64,000 nt of DNA from Xanthocytophaga flava (GTDB lineage: Bacteria > Bacteroidota > Bacteroidia > Cytophagales > 172606-1): the NCBI GenBank assembly GCA_030068525.1, contig JASJOS010000010.1, positions 124,001 to 188,000 on the forward strand, in the 5' to 3' direction. Below, in pieces: positions 14,264 to 23,620 of the stretch; position 1 is the stretch's first letter, and each line of letters begins with the position of its first letter. The translations under genes and the position numbers were made by a program. Below the pieces are notes generated by a model that was given only the letters and a program-made list of their open reading frames with translations, had not been told where the DNA came from and did no database searches.

Positions 14264-17161
14264 ATGGCAAAGAAACAAAATCCAAAGTTAACAGAAGCAA
14301 TATCCTCTAACGGAACAGACATACATAAAAATTCTCCAGTTGATCTGGTAGGCTATGAAAGCATTGAAGTATATGGTGCCCGCGAACACAATCTGAAAAA
14401 TATTGATGTAACCATTCCCCGAAACAAACTCATTGTGGTGACAGGTATCAGTGGGAGTGGTAAATCTTCTCTTACGTTTGATACGATCTATGCCGAAGGA
14501 CAACGGCGATATATGGAAAGTTTCTCTGCCTACGCAAGATCCTTTATTGGGGATATGGAACGTCCGGATGTAGATAAGATCAATGGATTAAGCCCTGTTA
14601 TCTCTATTGAACAAAAGACGACTTCCCGTAACCCACGGTCTACAGTAGGAACCGTAACAGAGATTTATGATTTTTTACGTCTTCTCTATGCACGGGCAGG
14701 AGAGGCATTTTCCTATCAGACAGGTGAGAAAATGACCCGTCAGTCGCAGGACCAGATTATTGAACATATTCTTGAACACTTTGACGGACAAAAACTGACT
14801 ATCCTGGCACCAATTGTAAAAGGGCGTAAAGGGCATTACCGGGAGTTGTTTGTGGAGATTGCCAAGAAAGGATATACTAAAGTTAGAGTAGATGGACAGA
14901 TTCAGGATATTGTTTCAAAGATGCAACTGGATCGGTATGCTATTCACGATATAGAAATTGTGATTGACCGGATCATTGTTACAGACAAGGATCGGTATCG
15001 GTTATCCCAATCCATTGGAAAAGGATTGACAGAAGGAAAGGGAATTATTTTTACGCAGGATGAAAATGGGAATGTGCAACCTTTCTCTCAGTTTTTAATG
15101 GATTCCAGTGGTTTGTCGTATGATGAGCCTGCTCCCAATACGTTTTCATTCAACTCCCCATATGGCTGGTGTCCGGTTTGTAATGGTTTAGGAAATATTG
15201 AAGAGATAGACCCTGCTGCTGTACTACCTGATCATTCACTAAGTATTACCCGTGGCGCTATTGCTCCATTGGGAGAATACAGAGATATATGGTTCTTTAA
15301 GAAACTGGAGCCTGTATTAAAAAAGCATAAACTGACACTGTCATCTCCTCTAAATAAATATTCAGAAGAGGCTATAAAAGACTTATTGTACGGTTCTGAC
15401 AGTACATATAAGATACCCAGTGAGAAGCATGCCGGGACCATGTACGAGTACAAATATGAAGGGGTAATTCATTACCTGACACAACAGGAGGAGTTCGGTT
15501 CAGAAAAGACAATGCAGTGGGTACAGGATTATAAAACCATACGAACCTGTCCGGAATGTAATGGAGCCAGATTAAAGAAAGAAGCCTTATATTTCAAAAT
15601 AGCTGATAAAAACATTGCAGAACTAGCCTGGATGGATGTTAACAAGCTATCAGAGTGGTTTAGTGATGTAGAGACCCGGTTAACAGAGCGACAAAAGATT
15701 ATTGCTACAGAAGTATTAAAAGAAATTCGAAAACGTATTGGATTTTTGTATGATATCGGATTAACCTACCTGACGCTGGATCGCCCCATGAAAACACTTT
15801 CTGGTGGAGAAGCTCAACGTATCCGGTTGGCTACACAGATAGGCACACAGTTGGTAGGAGTGTTATATATTCTCGATGAACCCAGTATCGGATTACACCA
15901 ACGGGATAACGTTCGGTTGATCAAATCCTTGCAGCAGCTTCGGGATATAGGTAATACCGTATTGGTGGTTGAGCACGATAAAGATATGATGCTGGACTCA
16001 GATTATATTTTAGATATTGGTCCGGGCGCTGGTCGTCATGGCGGACATGTAGTGGCTGCCGGAACTCCAACCGAATTTCTCAAGCAGCCAAGTACTACGG
16101 CTGCGTATCTGAGTGGAAAAAAAGCAATCGAAGTGCCGGAGAAACGAAGAGAAGGAAATGGTAAGTTTTTGACACTCCACAATGCCAGAGGTAATAACCT
16201 GAAAAATGTAACACTAAACCTACCTTTGGGACAGATGATTTGTGTGACAGGAGTTTCGGGGAGTGGTAAATCAACATTGATTCATGAAACGTTGTTTCCA
16301 ATCCTAAACCGGCATTTTTACAATAGCCGTCGTGAGCCTATGCCATACGATTCCATTGAAGGCCTGGAACATTTGGACAAAGTAATTGAAGTAGATCAGT
16401 CACCTATCGGACGGACGCCTCGTAGTAACCCTGCCACGTATACAGGTGTTTTTACAGATATACGATTGCTGTTTTCCGAGTTGCCAGAAGCAAAGATCAG
16501 AGGGTACAAACCTGGTCGTTTTTCTTTCAATGTGGCAGGTGGGCGATGCGAAACCTGTGAAGGTGCAGGTGTACAGATGATTGAGATGGATTTCTTGCCA
16601 GATGTAGTCGTTCCTTGTCCAACATGTAAAGGGAAACGATATAACCGTCAGACACTGGAAGTTCGCTTCAAAGGGAAGTCTATCTCTGATGTACTGGATA
16701 TGACCGTAGAGCAGGCTGTAGAGTATTTTGAAAATCAACCGAAAATTCTTCGTAAAGTACAGATGTTGAAAGATGTTGGACTAGACTATATCACACTGGG
16801 CCAACATGCAACTACTCTGTCTGGAGGCGAGGCACAACGAGTGAAGTTGGCAGAAGAACTTTCCAAACGGGATACTGGTAAAACTATGTATATTCTGGAT
16901 GAACCCACAACCGGATTGCATTTTCAGGATATACAACATCTGCTGGATGTACTTAATAAACTAACAGACAAGGGGAATACCGTATTGATTATTGAGCACA
17001 ACCTGGATGTGATCAAAGTTGCAGACCATATTGTGGACATTGGACTGGAAGGAGGAGCGGCTGGTGGGCGTATTATAGCTCAGGGAGTCCCTGAAGAGGT
17101 GGCAAAGAACAAAGAAAGCCATACCGCAATATTCTTAAGACAAGAACTCGGAATGGCTTAA
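14264..17161 (+). CDS. uvrA: Excinuclease ABC subunit A
   Basis: This 965-residue UvrA, slightly longer than the ~940 typical of the family because of an N-terminal extension, finds bulky DNA lesions with UvrB. Both ABC cassettes are complete. Walker A 'GISGSGKSSL' is at ~60-69 and 'GVSGSGKSTL' at ~663-672, with signatures 'LSGGEAQRIRLA' and 'LSGGEAQRVKLA' and Walker B 'ILDEPSIGLHQRDN' and 'ILDEPTTGLHFQDI'. Zinc ligands appear as CPVCNGLG...CPECNG in the insertion domain and CETCEGAG...CPTCKG (~763-788) in the second. The second cysteine module is the one required for DNA binding. It is a single gene with its own terminator; uvrB is not in the window. Confidence 0.97.
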   Translation: MAKKQNPKLTEAISSNGTDIHKNSPVDLVGYESIEVYGAREHNLKNIDVTIPRNKLIVVTGISGSGKSSLTFDTIYAEGQRRYMESFSAYARSFIGDMERPDVDKINGLSPVISIEQKTTSRNPRSTVGTVTEIYDFLRLLYARAGEAFSYQTGEKMTRQSQDQIIEHILEHFDGQKLTILAPIVKGRKGHYRELFVEIAKKGYTKVRVDGQIQDIVSKMQLDRYAIHDIEIVIDRIIVTDKDRYRLSQSIGKGLTEGKGIIFTQDENGNVQPFSQFLMDSSGLSYDEPAPNTFSFNSPYGWCPVCNGLGNIEEIDPAAVLPDHSLSITRGAIAPLGEYRDIWFFKKLEPVLKKHKLTLSSPLNKYSEEAIKDLLYGSDSTYKIPSEKHAGTMYEYKYEGVIHYLTQQEEFGSEKTMQWVQDYKTIRTCPECNGARLKKEALYFKIADKNIAELAWMDVNKLSEWFSDVETRLTERQKIIATEVLKEIRKRIGFLYDIGLTYLTLDRPMKTLSGGEAQRIRLATQIGTQLVGVLYILDEPSIGLHQRDNVRLIKSLQQLRDIGNTVLVVEHDKDMMLDSDYILDIGPGAGRHGGHVVAAGTPTEFLKQPSTTAAYLSGKKAIEVPEKRREGNGKFLTLHNARGNNLKNVTLNLPLGQMICVTGVSGSGKSTLIHETLFPILNRHFYNSRREPMPYDSIEGLEHLDKVIEVDQSPIGRTPRSNPATYTGVFTDIRLLFSELPEAKIRGYKPGRFSFNVAGGRCETCEGAGVQMIEMDFLPDVVVPCPTCKGKRYNRQTLEVRFKGKSISDVLDMTVEQAVEYFENQPKILRKVQMLKDVGLDYITLGQHATTLSGGEAQRVKLAEELSKRDTGKTMYILDEPTTGLHFQDIQHLLDVLNKLTDKGNTVLIIEHNLDVIKVADHIVDIGLEGGAAGGRIIAQGVPEEVAKNKESHTAIFLRQELGMA

Positions 17162-17183
17162 CGACTTTATTGTCACGAAATAG

Positions 17184-17223
17184 CAAAATAGAGGGCTATC
17201 TGTAAAGGTAACTCTCTATTTTG
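17184..17223. terminator. Bidirectional terminator of uvrA and the convergent gene
   Basis: Arms CAAAATAGAG (17184-17193) and CTCTATTTTG (17214-17223) pair perfectly, with T-rich sequence in the right arm and beyond for the plus strand and in the left arm for the minus strand. It overlaps the stop codon of the leftward nucleotidyltransferase-like gene. Confidence 0.7.
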
Positions 17224-17833
17224 TTTGTAACCATGGATGATTATCTCCATAACAGATTGTAAGAGAATTCTGTAAGTATTGTTTGGCTGTGGGAGCCAGT
17301 TGGGGGAACACTTTTTCGAAATCCAGTTGATCTTTATCCCGAATAGTTTTGGATTTGTAGAGAAGTTGTATTTCTGGTTTTAGGATCTTAAGTCTATCTT
17401 TCTCAAAGAAGATATCTGTATAAGGTAATTGCACCCGGTTATTCCTTTTATAGACCCAGTAGGAATTTTTTACATCAATCAACATTATTTGAAGACACCA
17501 ACTGGTGTGAGTTTCATCCAGTATCCATATATCCTGAATAGGATGAGTATAATATGTATCAGCCTGATAGGGGAGAAGATGACCCTGTCCATCTGCTACA
17601 AAGATCCGGTCGGAAGAAATATAGTTTTTTAGTAAGTACTGATCTTCTCTTTTAATAAGAATATCAATATCTCCATGAGGGCGATAGGTATAACCTAGAA
17701 ACTGTTCTAACGCAATTCCTCCTGCTAAGATCCAGTCCAGTTTACCCAATAGTGACTGAATGTAATAAACAGAAAGTGGTTGCCATTGAGTATACTCCGG
17801 AAGATCCATACCAAGTACTCTGTTTCTTTTCAC
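17216..17833 (-). CDS. Nucleotidyltransferase-fold protein (LinB/ANT(2'')-like)
   Basis: The 205-residue protein has the polymerase-beta-type nucleotidyltransferase signature 'WILAGGIALEQFLGYTYRPHGDIDILI' (residues ~34-60): GG..A.......R.H.DID gives the two catalytic aspartates. Family members transfer nucleotides to antibiotics or other small molecules, and many uncharacterised chromosomal relatives exist. The C-terminal half is helical, with 'LKPEIQLLYKSKTIRDKDQLDFEKVFP', a segment typical of this group (Lys/Asp after the catalytic core). It lies between uvrA and the glycan cluster and is separated from the latter by only ~20 bp. The substrate is unknown; resistance should not be assumed. 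Confidence 0.75.
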   Translation of the reverse strand: MKRNRVLGMDLPEYTQWQPLSVYYIQSLLGKLDWILAGGIALEQFLGYTYRPHGDIDILIKREDQYLLKNYISSDRIFVADGQGHLLPYQADTYYTHPIQDIWILDETHTSWCLQIMLIDVKNSYWVYKRNNRVQLPYTDIFFEKDRLKILKPEIQLLYKSKTIRDKDQLDFEKVFPQLAPTAKQYLQNSLTICYGDNHPWLQTK

Positions 17834-17853
17834 AAAAAATATTCATACGGACT

Positions 17854-18891
17854 TTATACGCGGAAAAACTTCAGAAGGTCTTTGTAATTAGATTGTTCTG
17901 CTACCTGATAATTTTTTTCTCCAACAGCCATTACATCGATTTTTTGAGCCTTTTGCAAGGTTTTTAACAGACTCTTACCCCCTTTTCTAAAAAATAACTC
18001 TTGTTGATGATGCAATATCTTTTGTAGAAAGATAGTTTCTTTGGTAATGACTGGTTTACCAAACGAAAGGGCCAGATCAACCGAGCCTGAGTGCTCAATA
18101 TTTTTGAAGGGCAGCACTACCACATTCGCTGCATTCATATAGTATTGTACCTGGTCAATGGCAATAAATGCATTATGAAATACAATGCGTGGGTGATTAT
18201 CAATTTGTTGTTCAATACTTTTTTCATACAAGGCAGAATCCCCTTTTCCTGCAATAACCAGATAATTGTCATCGCCTTCCAACTCTTTGAATGCTTTGAT
18301 TAATTCTTCCAGTCCTTTATACGGTTTTACCATTCCTAGAAAGAGATAAATGAAGGCTGTATCGCTAAAATTTAAATTAGTACGTCCTTCTTTCTGAGTA
18401 ACTGTATTAGGGTAGTAGTGATGATAAGGAACATCCTGAATGACATATATCTTATCTAGCGGAATCTTGAAAAAACGTGATGCTTTCAAACGCGTAGAAT
18501 CCGAATATACTCTGATTCTGGAACACCGACGCAAAAAATATCTATATATCACATGCTCTATCTTTGTCCATCTTCCTGCATGATTACGCATGTTATGCAG
18601 TGTGTGGAGAATCGGTGTTTTTCGTATATGAATAAGGTATTGAATTTCAAACCAGAACAGGAAACATTTCAATAGTGTAATAAGCAGTGTTTTGCCTAGA
18701 ATAAAACTTTGTATCCAGTCATAGTAAACCACATCTGGTTTATGAGTGCGAATAGCTTTCCAGGTAGCCAGAAAACGCCCGGAAGGGGCTTTGGCTACTT
18801 GGAAGTCATGTTTCTTTAAAAAGTCGATGAGTTGATACTGAAAGGGATTATTTGGCCCGGCATCTGGAAGAAAAAGTATCTTTTTGTTCAT
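17854..18891 (-). CDS. Glycosyltransferase, GT4-like (GT-B fold)
   Basis: The 345-residue protein has the two-domain GT-B organisation of family 4: 'RIRVYSDSTRLKASRFFKIPLDKIYVIQD' ends the acceptor domain, and 'FLGMVKPYKGLEELIKAFKEL' with 'YLVIAGKGD' opens the donor domain. 'VVVLPFKNIEHSGSVDLALSFGKPVI' is the nucleotide-sugar motif (E...G...A...G.P). It should transfer a sugar from a nucleotide donor to a growing glycan on the cytoplasmic face. It is the last gene of the seven-gene leftward glycan cluster, starting 15 bp after the acetyltransferase. Sugar and linkage are not predictable. Confidence 0.85.
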   Translation of the reverse strand: MNKKILFLPDAGPNNPFQYQLIDFLKKHDFQVAKAPSGRFLATWKAIRTHKPDVVYYDWIQSFILGKTLLITLLKCFLFWFEIQYLIHIRKTPILHTLHNMRNHAGRWTKIEHVIYRYFLRRCSRIRVYSDSTRLKASRFFKIPLDKIYVIQDVPYHHYYPNTVTQKEGRTNLNFSDTAFIYLFLGMVKPYKGLEELIKAFKELEGDDNYLVIAGKGDSALYEKSIEQQIDNHPRIVFHNAFIAIDQVQYYMNAANVVVLPFKNIEHSGSVDLALSFGKPVITKETIFLQKILHHQQELFFRKGGKSLLKTLQKAQKIDVMAVGEKNYQVAEQSNYKDLLKFFRV

Positions 18892-18905
18892 TAAGCTGCT
18901 CTTAA

Positions 18906-19451
18906 TTATTGAAACCAGGGTTGATGATGCAATTGATACAATAATTTACTGTTACGTTGTCCAATAACCTTGGCTGGTATACCTCCTACAATACTCATAG
19001 ATGGGACATCTTTCGTGACTACACTACCTGAAGCTATAACAGCCCCTTTGCCGATTGTGATTCCAGGTAGAATGGTGACACGTGAGGCAATCCAGACATG
19101 ATCTTCAATAGTCACAGATCCTCCTTTATCCCGATGATAATCATCATGTACATCATGTTCCAGTGTCCAGATATTGGTTTCCTGTGCAATATCTACGTTA
19201 TTTCCAATACTAAGTTTACCTCCTCTGCCATCCAGCAGTACATTTCTGTTAATCACACAATGATCACCAATGGAGATATTTTTTCCTTTACGAATTTCCA
19301 ACCCCATTAGTGCATTACTTTTCTTTCCAACTTTCAAAAGCATACGTCGGATGAAAAACATGCGTATGTTATGAAAAGGAATAAACATAATCCATCGGTT
19401 GAATACGTAATTCCAGAATGCAACAAGAAATATTTTAAATGAGGTGATCAT
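18906..19451 (-). CDS. Left-handed beta-helix O-acetyltransferase (WcaF/CysE-like)
   Basis: From ATG 19451 the protein is ~181 residues (a TTG 24 bp upstream gives a weaker start). The hexapeptide repeat region runs from ~50 to the end: 'KSNALMGLEIRKGKNISIGD', 'VNIDVAQET..' type turns, 'TIEDHVWIASRVTILPGITIGKGAVIASGSVVTKDVPSMSIVGGIPAKVIGQR'. This C-terminal block is characteristic of acetyl-CoA-dependent sugar acetyltransferases. His residues for catalysis lie in 'EHDVHDDYH'. It probably acetylates a sugar of the glycan made by its neighbours. Overlap with the next gene is absent. Confidence 0.88.
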   Translation of the reverse strand: MITSFKIFLVAFWNYVFNRWIMFIPFHNIRMFFIRRMLLKVGKKSNALMGLEIRKGKNISIGDHCVINRNVLLDGRGGKLSIGNNVDIAQETNIWTLEHDVHDDYHRDKGGSVTIEDHVWIASRVTILPGITIGKGAVIASGSVVTKDVPSMSIVGGIPAKVIGQRNSKLLYQLHHQPWFQ

Positions 19452-19486
19452 GTATATTGTATGAGAAAATAGCAAACGCTGATAGA

Positions 19487-20764
19487 TTATCCTGCTACCA
19501 GATCCTGAGCGAATTCTCCAAAGCTTTTAAGTTTAATCTGTTTTACTACCTGCTTGTTATAGACAAGCAATTCCTGTTTGTTAGTTTGAAGCTTTTGAAC
19601 AAATTCTTTAAATTCTTCTGCAGAGTGAACAATATTGGGCGCATTCATACTCATCAGATACTTATCGTTCTGAAACTGGTGAACAAAGTTAGAAAGCGAC
19701 AAGATTCCTCCACCTGAAAATTCCGGGAAGTCTAGTATTACAGAGGGGGTGTCAATAAAACAAGCTTCAAGACCCATGGTAGTCCCAAGGTGAATAAATG
19801 CCTCTGCATGTGTAATCTTGTTGTATTTCTCATAAATCTGTTCTTCCCCAACCGAGAGGTTCTTAGAACGAAACTGATCATCCAGCACTACATTCGGTAA
19901 TTGTTTCAGATTTTCGTAATAACTCCAGTTAGTCAAAACAGGGTAAGGGCGAACTACTAGCTTCAGAGGCGATTGTATTTCCTGGAGCCAGCGACTTATC
20001 TGCTCAATAACCTGGATTTCTTTGACTGTTAATGCCGGAATACCAATTGCACAACCAAAGTAGATATAGTTAAAGTCATACGGACTTGGTGCTGGTGGTT
20101 GTTGCAGAAACTCATAGACATAGGCAAACTGAGACGATCCCGAAATGTGAATCTTGGCAGGTTTTATATTCTGCAAATCAATTAGATCCTGCTTTAATCC
20201 TTCATGCCACACCAGATAACGTACCTGTTCTGAGTATTTTACATGTTTACAAGGGTGATCCCAGCTGTATACATACACCTTAACTTTTTTGTTTTCCTGG
20301 ATCAGACGTGAGAAAAAGTAGCTATCACTGATGTCTGTAAAGCAGATAAACTGATCAATGTCATCAATCTGAGTATTTCGTTTGTAGCGAATATTTTTCA
20401 GATAAGTATCATAGCTTAGAAATCGAGGGAGTTTCATACTCAGATTAAGTCTCGAATAAGCTTTTTGTTGCACATTTTCTTTTTCGCTTAATGAAATCTT
20501 AAAATACTCCATTAGGTAAAAGTTCTGACGACTTTTGGGGAGCTTTCCAAAGAAACGGAATAAATTATCCCATATCTTATTGATAAAGCTATTTTTATGT
20601 TCATCTACTATTCGTATCTCTGCATTTCCAGCATGCTGCCGAATAATCTCTTCGTCGGCTTTTCTTACAAATAGTACTACTTCATGTTGTTGATTTACAA
20701 GTTGAATAACTTTTCTGACATCATTACGAAAATCAAAGAAATGTACCGCGAATCCAATCTTCAT
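19487..20764 (-). CDS. Putative GT-B-like polysaccharide glycosyltransferase
   Basis: The 425-residue protein lacks signal peptide and membrane segments. 'MKIGFAVHFFDFRNDVRKVI' resembles the first Rossmann strand of a GT-B enzyme. The C-terminal half holds 'FNYIYFGCAIG', 'LKLVVRPYPVLTNW' and 'HAEAFIHLGTTMGLEACFIDTPSVILDFP', which has the E-containing nucleotide-sugar motif typical of GT-B or CDP-glycerol-transferase-like enzymes. It overlaps the preceding gene by 4 bp (ATGA). The family is not firmly assigned; a capsule or LPS sugar transferase is the best guess. Confidence 0.6.
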   Translation of the reverse strand: MKIGFAVHFFDFRNDVRKVIQLVNQQHEVVLFVRKADEEIIRQHAGNAEIRIVDEHKNSFINKIWDNLFRFFGKLPKSRQNFYLMEYFKISLSEKENVQQKAYSRLNLSMKLPRFLSYDTYLKNIRYKRNTQIDDIDQFICFTDISDSYFFSRLIQENKKVKVYVYSWDHPCKHVKYSEQVRYLVWHEGLKQDLIDLQNIKPAKIHISGSSQFAYVYEFLQQPPAPSPYDFNYIYFGCAIGIPALTVKEIQVIEQISRWLQEIQSPLKLVVRPYPVLTNWSYYENLKQLPNVVLDDQFRSKNLSVGEEQIYEKYNKITHAEAFIHLGTTMGLEACFIDTPSVILDFPEFSGGGILSLSNFVHQFQNDKYLMSMNAPNIVHSAEEFKEFVQKLQTNKQELLVYNKQVVKQIKLKSFGEFAQDLVAG

Positions 20765-21708
20765 TTAGTCACTTGTTTTAATGCGTTCTTTGCTTTTGAA
20801 GGCAATATTTTTTTTAGCGTCCAACGTAATTTATCTTTCCAGGTTGGAATTGGAAAAAACTTGGATTTATGAAACGTATAATAATCTGCCTTTTTATCTT
20901 CTTCTATAACAGATGGATGAGTGATTAGTTGTAGAGAGTCTGTTGGAAGATACGAAATCTGTGCATCAACTTTAGTTGTATGAGTAGCTGTTTCTGTAAA
21001 ACCGATATTGGATATCAAATTTGTATTAGGAACTATTGACAATCTGTCTAAGTACCAGTTAGCAAACATCCACTGATAATCCCATGCATCTTTTCTTTGC
21101 CCATCTCTGAGTGTTTCAAGTTTTCTATACCAAAAATCTTTTTCTATTTGTGTTGCACTTTTTTGATCAATAATTTTGTGTTGTATTATCGAATCTGCGT
21201 TTTCAATAGTAAAACTATATTCCTTCCATCTATTTCTCCATGTAGCCCATCCCCAAATAAGAAAGTATTTTGAATAATAATAGGATGCAGAACCCCTTTG
21301 CTGACCATGTTGAAAGTTACAACCAGTAATTTGTCCAATATTTAGGTTATCGGCATAATATTCCAGAAGATATTCACAAAATGTAAAAAAAGAAGGATCT
21401 GGTAAACAATCATCTTCCAGAATAATACCTTTTTCAACATGTTCAAAAAACCATGATATAGCAGATGAAGGCCCCAAGCCACATCCTAAATTTTCATCTC
21501 TGAATAATGTCTTTACTTCACAATCCCAGTCCACCTGATTGACTATCGCACGTGTCTGCTGACATAATTCAGCTTCATTAATCCGATCAGATCTGGGACC
21601 ATCTGCGGCTATAAACAGTTCCTTTGGCTTTGCTTTGCGAATCGCCTGAAATACCTGATTTGAGCTTTCCGGACGATTGAAAATTATTAATAATACGGGT
21701 GTTTTCAA
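20761..21708 (-). CDS. GT-A glycosyltransferase (nucleotide-diphospho-sugar type)
   Basis: The protein has a GT-A core: 'TPVLLIIFNRPESSNQVFQAI' (first strand and loop), 'LFIAADGPRSD', 'NLGCGLGPSSAISWFF' and 'GIILEDDCLPDPSFF', where EDD serves as the metal-binding D-x-D equivalent. These are hallmarks of a Bacteroidota group related to GnT-I-like and hemolysin-activation transferases. There is no ATG near the start. I use TTG 21708, one base after the upstream gene's TAG, giving 'MKTPVLL'; TTG 21732 is an alternative that overlaps the upstream gene by 23 bp. It overlaps the next gene by 4 bp. Confidence 0.75.
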   Translation of the reverse strand: MKTPVLLIIFNRPESSNQVFQAIRKAKPKELFIAADGPRSDRINEAELCQQTRAIVNQVDWDCEVKTLFRDENLGCGLGPSSAISWFFEHVEKGIILEDDCLPDPSFFTFCEYLLEYYADNLNIGQITGCNFQHGQQRGSASYYYSKYFLIWGWATWRNRWKEYSFTIENADSIIQHKIIDQKSATQIEKDFWYRKLETLRDGQRKDAWDYQWMFANWYLDRLSIVPNTNLISNIGFTETATHTTKVDAQISYLPTDSLQLITHPSVIEEDKKADYYTFHKSKFFPIPTWKDKLRWTLKKILPSKAKNALKQVTK

Positions 21709-21709
21709 G

Positions 21710-22645
21710 CTATGAGTTTTTACTGAAGTCAAATAGTCCGCGAATATAGCCTATCCGTGCATACACTATACATTTGAACCAGAATACTTCCGGGTTATTC
21801 GTTTCTTTTCTAATATAAAAAATATGAGATGGATTACGTAGGAAGCTATATATAGATGTACACAATTGTTTTACCCATCGAAAGGGTGTTGGTTTTTCCA
21901 ATATTCTCCACATAAGAGCATCTGAGTAACCACCCCAGTAATATCGTTTAGTAAACCAGGATTGGTCAAGTCTGCTACTGGGTATATGATGGCCTACTTC
22001 AATGGCAGGGTCATAGTAAACCTTATAACCAGCATTACGTATTCTGATAGCAATTGCTGTTTCATCGCCTGAAAGCAATTTATCCCCTTTACGACCTAAT
22101 GCTATATCAAACCCTCCATATTGTGCAAGCAATGTTTTTTGGAAACTCATATTTACACTAAAAGGAAGCTTTTTATCAAGAAAAGTTTTCTCTGGGCTAT
22201 AGTCAATTAGAGACAATGCTCCATACAATTTAGGGTTTAACCAGTCTGGTGGTTCCTTTTCCCAGATAGGAACCACCTTACCACCTATAATACCTGGAGA
22301 AGGAGATACAGTCTGAAAGCCAGAAACTATTCTTTCAAGCCACTCTGGAACCGCTATTGCATCGTCGTCCATAAAGACTACATACTTTCCCAAGGCTTTT
22401 TGCCAGCCTATATTTCTTGCTTTGTTTGCACTGGGCTCTGGTGAGTAGATATAAGATAAAGATATGTTAAGTTTACTTATCTGTTTTTCAACAATTTCTT
22501 TTGTTTTATCTGTGGATGCATTATCAATAATAAGTACCTCATATTCATTATAGGCTAATGATTGTAATGATAGACTATAAATTGCCTTTTCAAGATATTT
22601 ATCCCGATTATGAGTGGCTATAATGACAGAAATTAATGGTTTCAA
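21710..22645 (-). CDS. Glycosyltransferase family 2
   Basis: The 311-residue GT-A enzyme starts with 'ISVIIATHNRDKYLEKAIYSL', the classical GT2 N-terminus. 'VLIIDNASTDKTKEIV' and 'NIGWQKALGKYVVFMDDDAIAVPEWL' follow, with DDD as the metal-binding D-x-D. An 'SGDETAIAIRIRNAGYKVYYDPAIEVGHHI' segment (ED-like base plus H..) completes the active site. The C-terminal ~70 residues may contain a membrane-associated helix. It stands 12 bp after the GT8-like gene. It probably adds a sugar to a lipid-linked glycan. Confidence 0.9.
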   Translation of the reverse strand: MKPLISVIIATHNRDKYLEKAIYSLSLQSLAYNEYEVLIIDNASTDKTKEIVEKQISKLNISLSYIYSPEPSANKARNIGWQKALGKYVVFMDDDAIAVPEWLERIVSGFQTVSPSPGIIGGKVVPIWEKEPPDWLNPKLYGALSLIDYSPEKTFLDKKLPFSVNMSFQKTLLAQYGGFDIALGRKGDKLLSGDETAIAIRIRNAGYKVYYDPAIEVGHHIPSSRLDQSWFTKRYYWGGYSDALMWRILEKPTPFRWVKQLCTSIYSFLRNPSHIFYIRKETNNPEVFWFKCIVYARIGYIRGLFDFSKNS

Positions 22646-22657
22646 AATTGAAACTAT

Positions 22658-23521
22658 TTAAATAATTTTTTGGAAATATTTTTTGATTAAGTAAGCCTTC
22701 TTTCGGAAGAGTGAAGGTTGTTTCATTGGTTTGGATAATGATTCGAACCATTGCTCTTTTTCTTTCTCTGTCAGATAGTTAAAAAACAGTTGATCGATTG
22801 GCCTACTTCCATCTACACGGAGTCCCGCCCAATGGATTATATATGGTTTTGAACCTTCTTTCTTCCAATACTTCATATAATCATCAGGATAGTCTGCTGC
22901 CCATGTTGATTCTATTAAAGCTGGAGGAAAACTTAGATTATAGATAGGTACTGATGAAATATTCACTAGCAAATTAAAGCCAGGTTGTTCATGATTTGTG
23001 TCTTTAAATGTTATACATGTACTAATGTTTTCTGGCTTTATACAAGCTTCTTTTAATGTCTCAATTGTATAAATTACTTCATCACAAGCAAATTGTCCAG
23101 AATTGAAACAATTTCTTTGCCATAAAGTAGATTTAGCTCTTAATAGTGGTAAGGAATCAGGTGTGTACGTTTGTCCCTGACTATGCCAATGTCCACATGA
23201 TGCTAGGAAGCCATTATAAGGTTCTAATACTTGTTCCGGATTTTTTAATATTACAATATCTGTATCTAAGAAGTGATAATTTTTTTCGGTTAAACATAAA
23301 TACTTACGGGTTAATCGATGAGTCTTATGATCTTCCAACCACTGAAATAGAGATTTATCCTCCCACCAGATTGAATTTTCTGGTAATTCAAACTTATTAT
23401 CATCATAAGGAATTACCCATATAGGAAGATTACAGCCACTTTGACGAAGTGATCTTTCTAAAGCCAAAAACTTTAAACGAACTTTTTTATTGGCAAGGGT
23501 AATGATTTTTTCTAATTGCAT
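22658..23521 (-). CDS. GT8-like nucleotide-sugar glycosyltransferase
   Basis: The 287-residue protein has a GT-A pattern with D-x-D in 'YHFLDTDIVILKNPEQVL' (~residue 85). The N-terminal segment 'LANKKVRLKFLALERSLRQSGCNLPIWVIPYDD' resembles the start of GT8 and related DUF families. The His in 'KPYIIHWAGLRVDGSRP' matches the third metal ligand (H.AG) near the C-terminus of GT8 enzymes. The base composition looks more AT-rich than the core genes. It is the second gene of the glycan cluster. Confidence 0.6.
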   Translation of the reverse strand: MQLEKIITLANKKVRLKFLALERSLRQSGCNLPIWVIPYDDNKFELPENSIWWEDKSLFQWLEDHKTHRLTRKYLCLTEKNYHFLDTDIVILKNPEQVLEPYNGFLASCGHWHSQGQTYTPDSLPLLRAKSTLWQRNCFNSGQFACDEVIYTIETLKEACIKPENISTCITFKDTNHEQPGFNLLVNISSVPIYNLSFPPALIESTWAADYPDDYMKYWKKEGSKPYIIHWAGLRVDGSRPIDQLFFNYLTEKEKEQWFESLSKPMKQPSLFRKKAYLIKKYFQKII

Positions 23522-23620
23522 TTTATTAGAATCTCAATTGTTTATATAGTATGAAGATTATCAGTCTATATTCCTACTGATATAACTAGCTTAGTGGCAA
23601 TTGATAGCTGGATGCATTTA

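Noticed and set aside
17216-17833. Calling the nucleotidyltransferase-like gene an antibiotic resistance gene
   Set aside because: The catalytic motif is shared by many chromosomal proteins of unknown substrate; no resistance-specific feature is visible.
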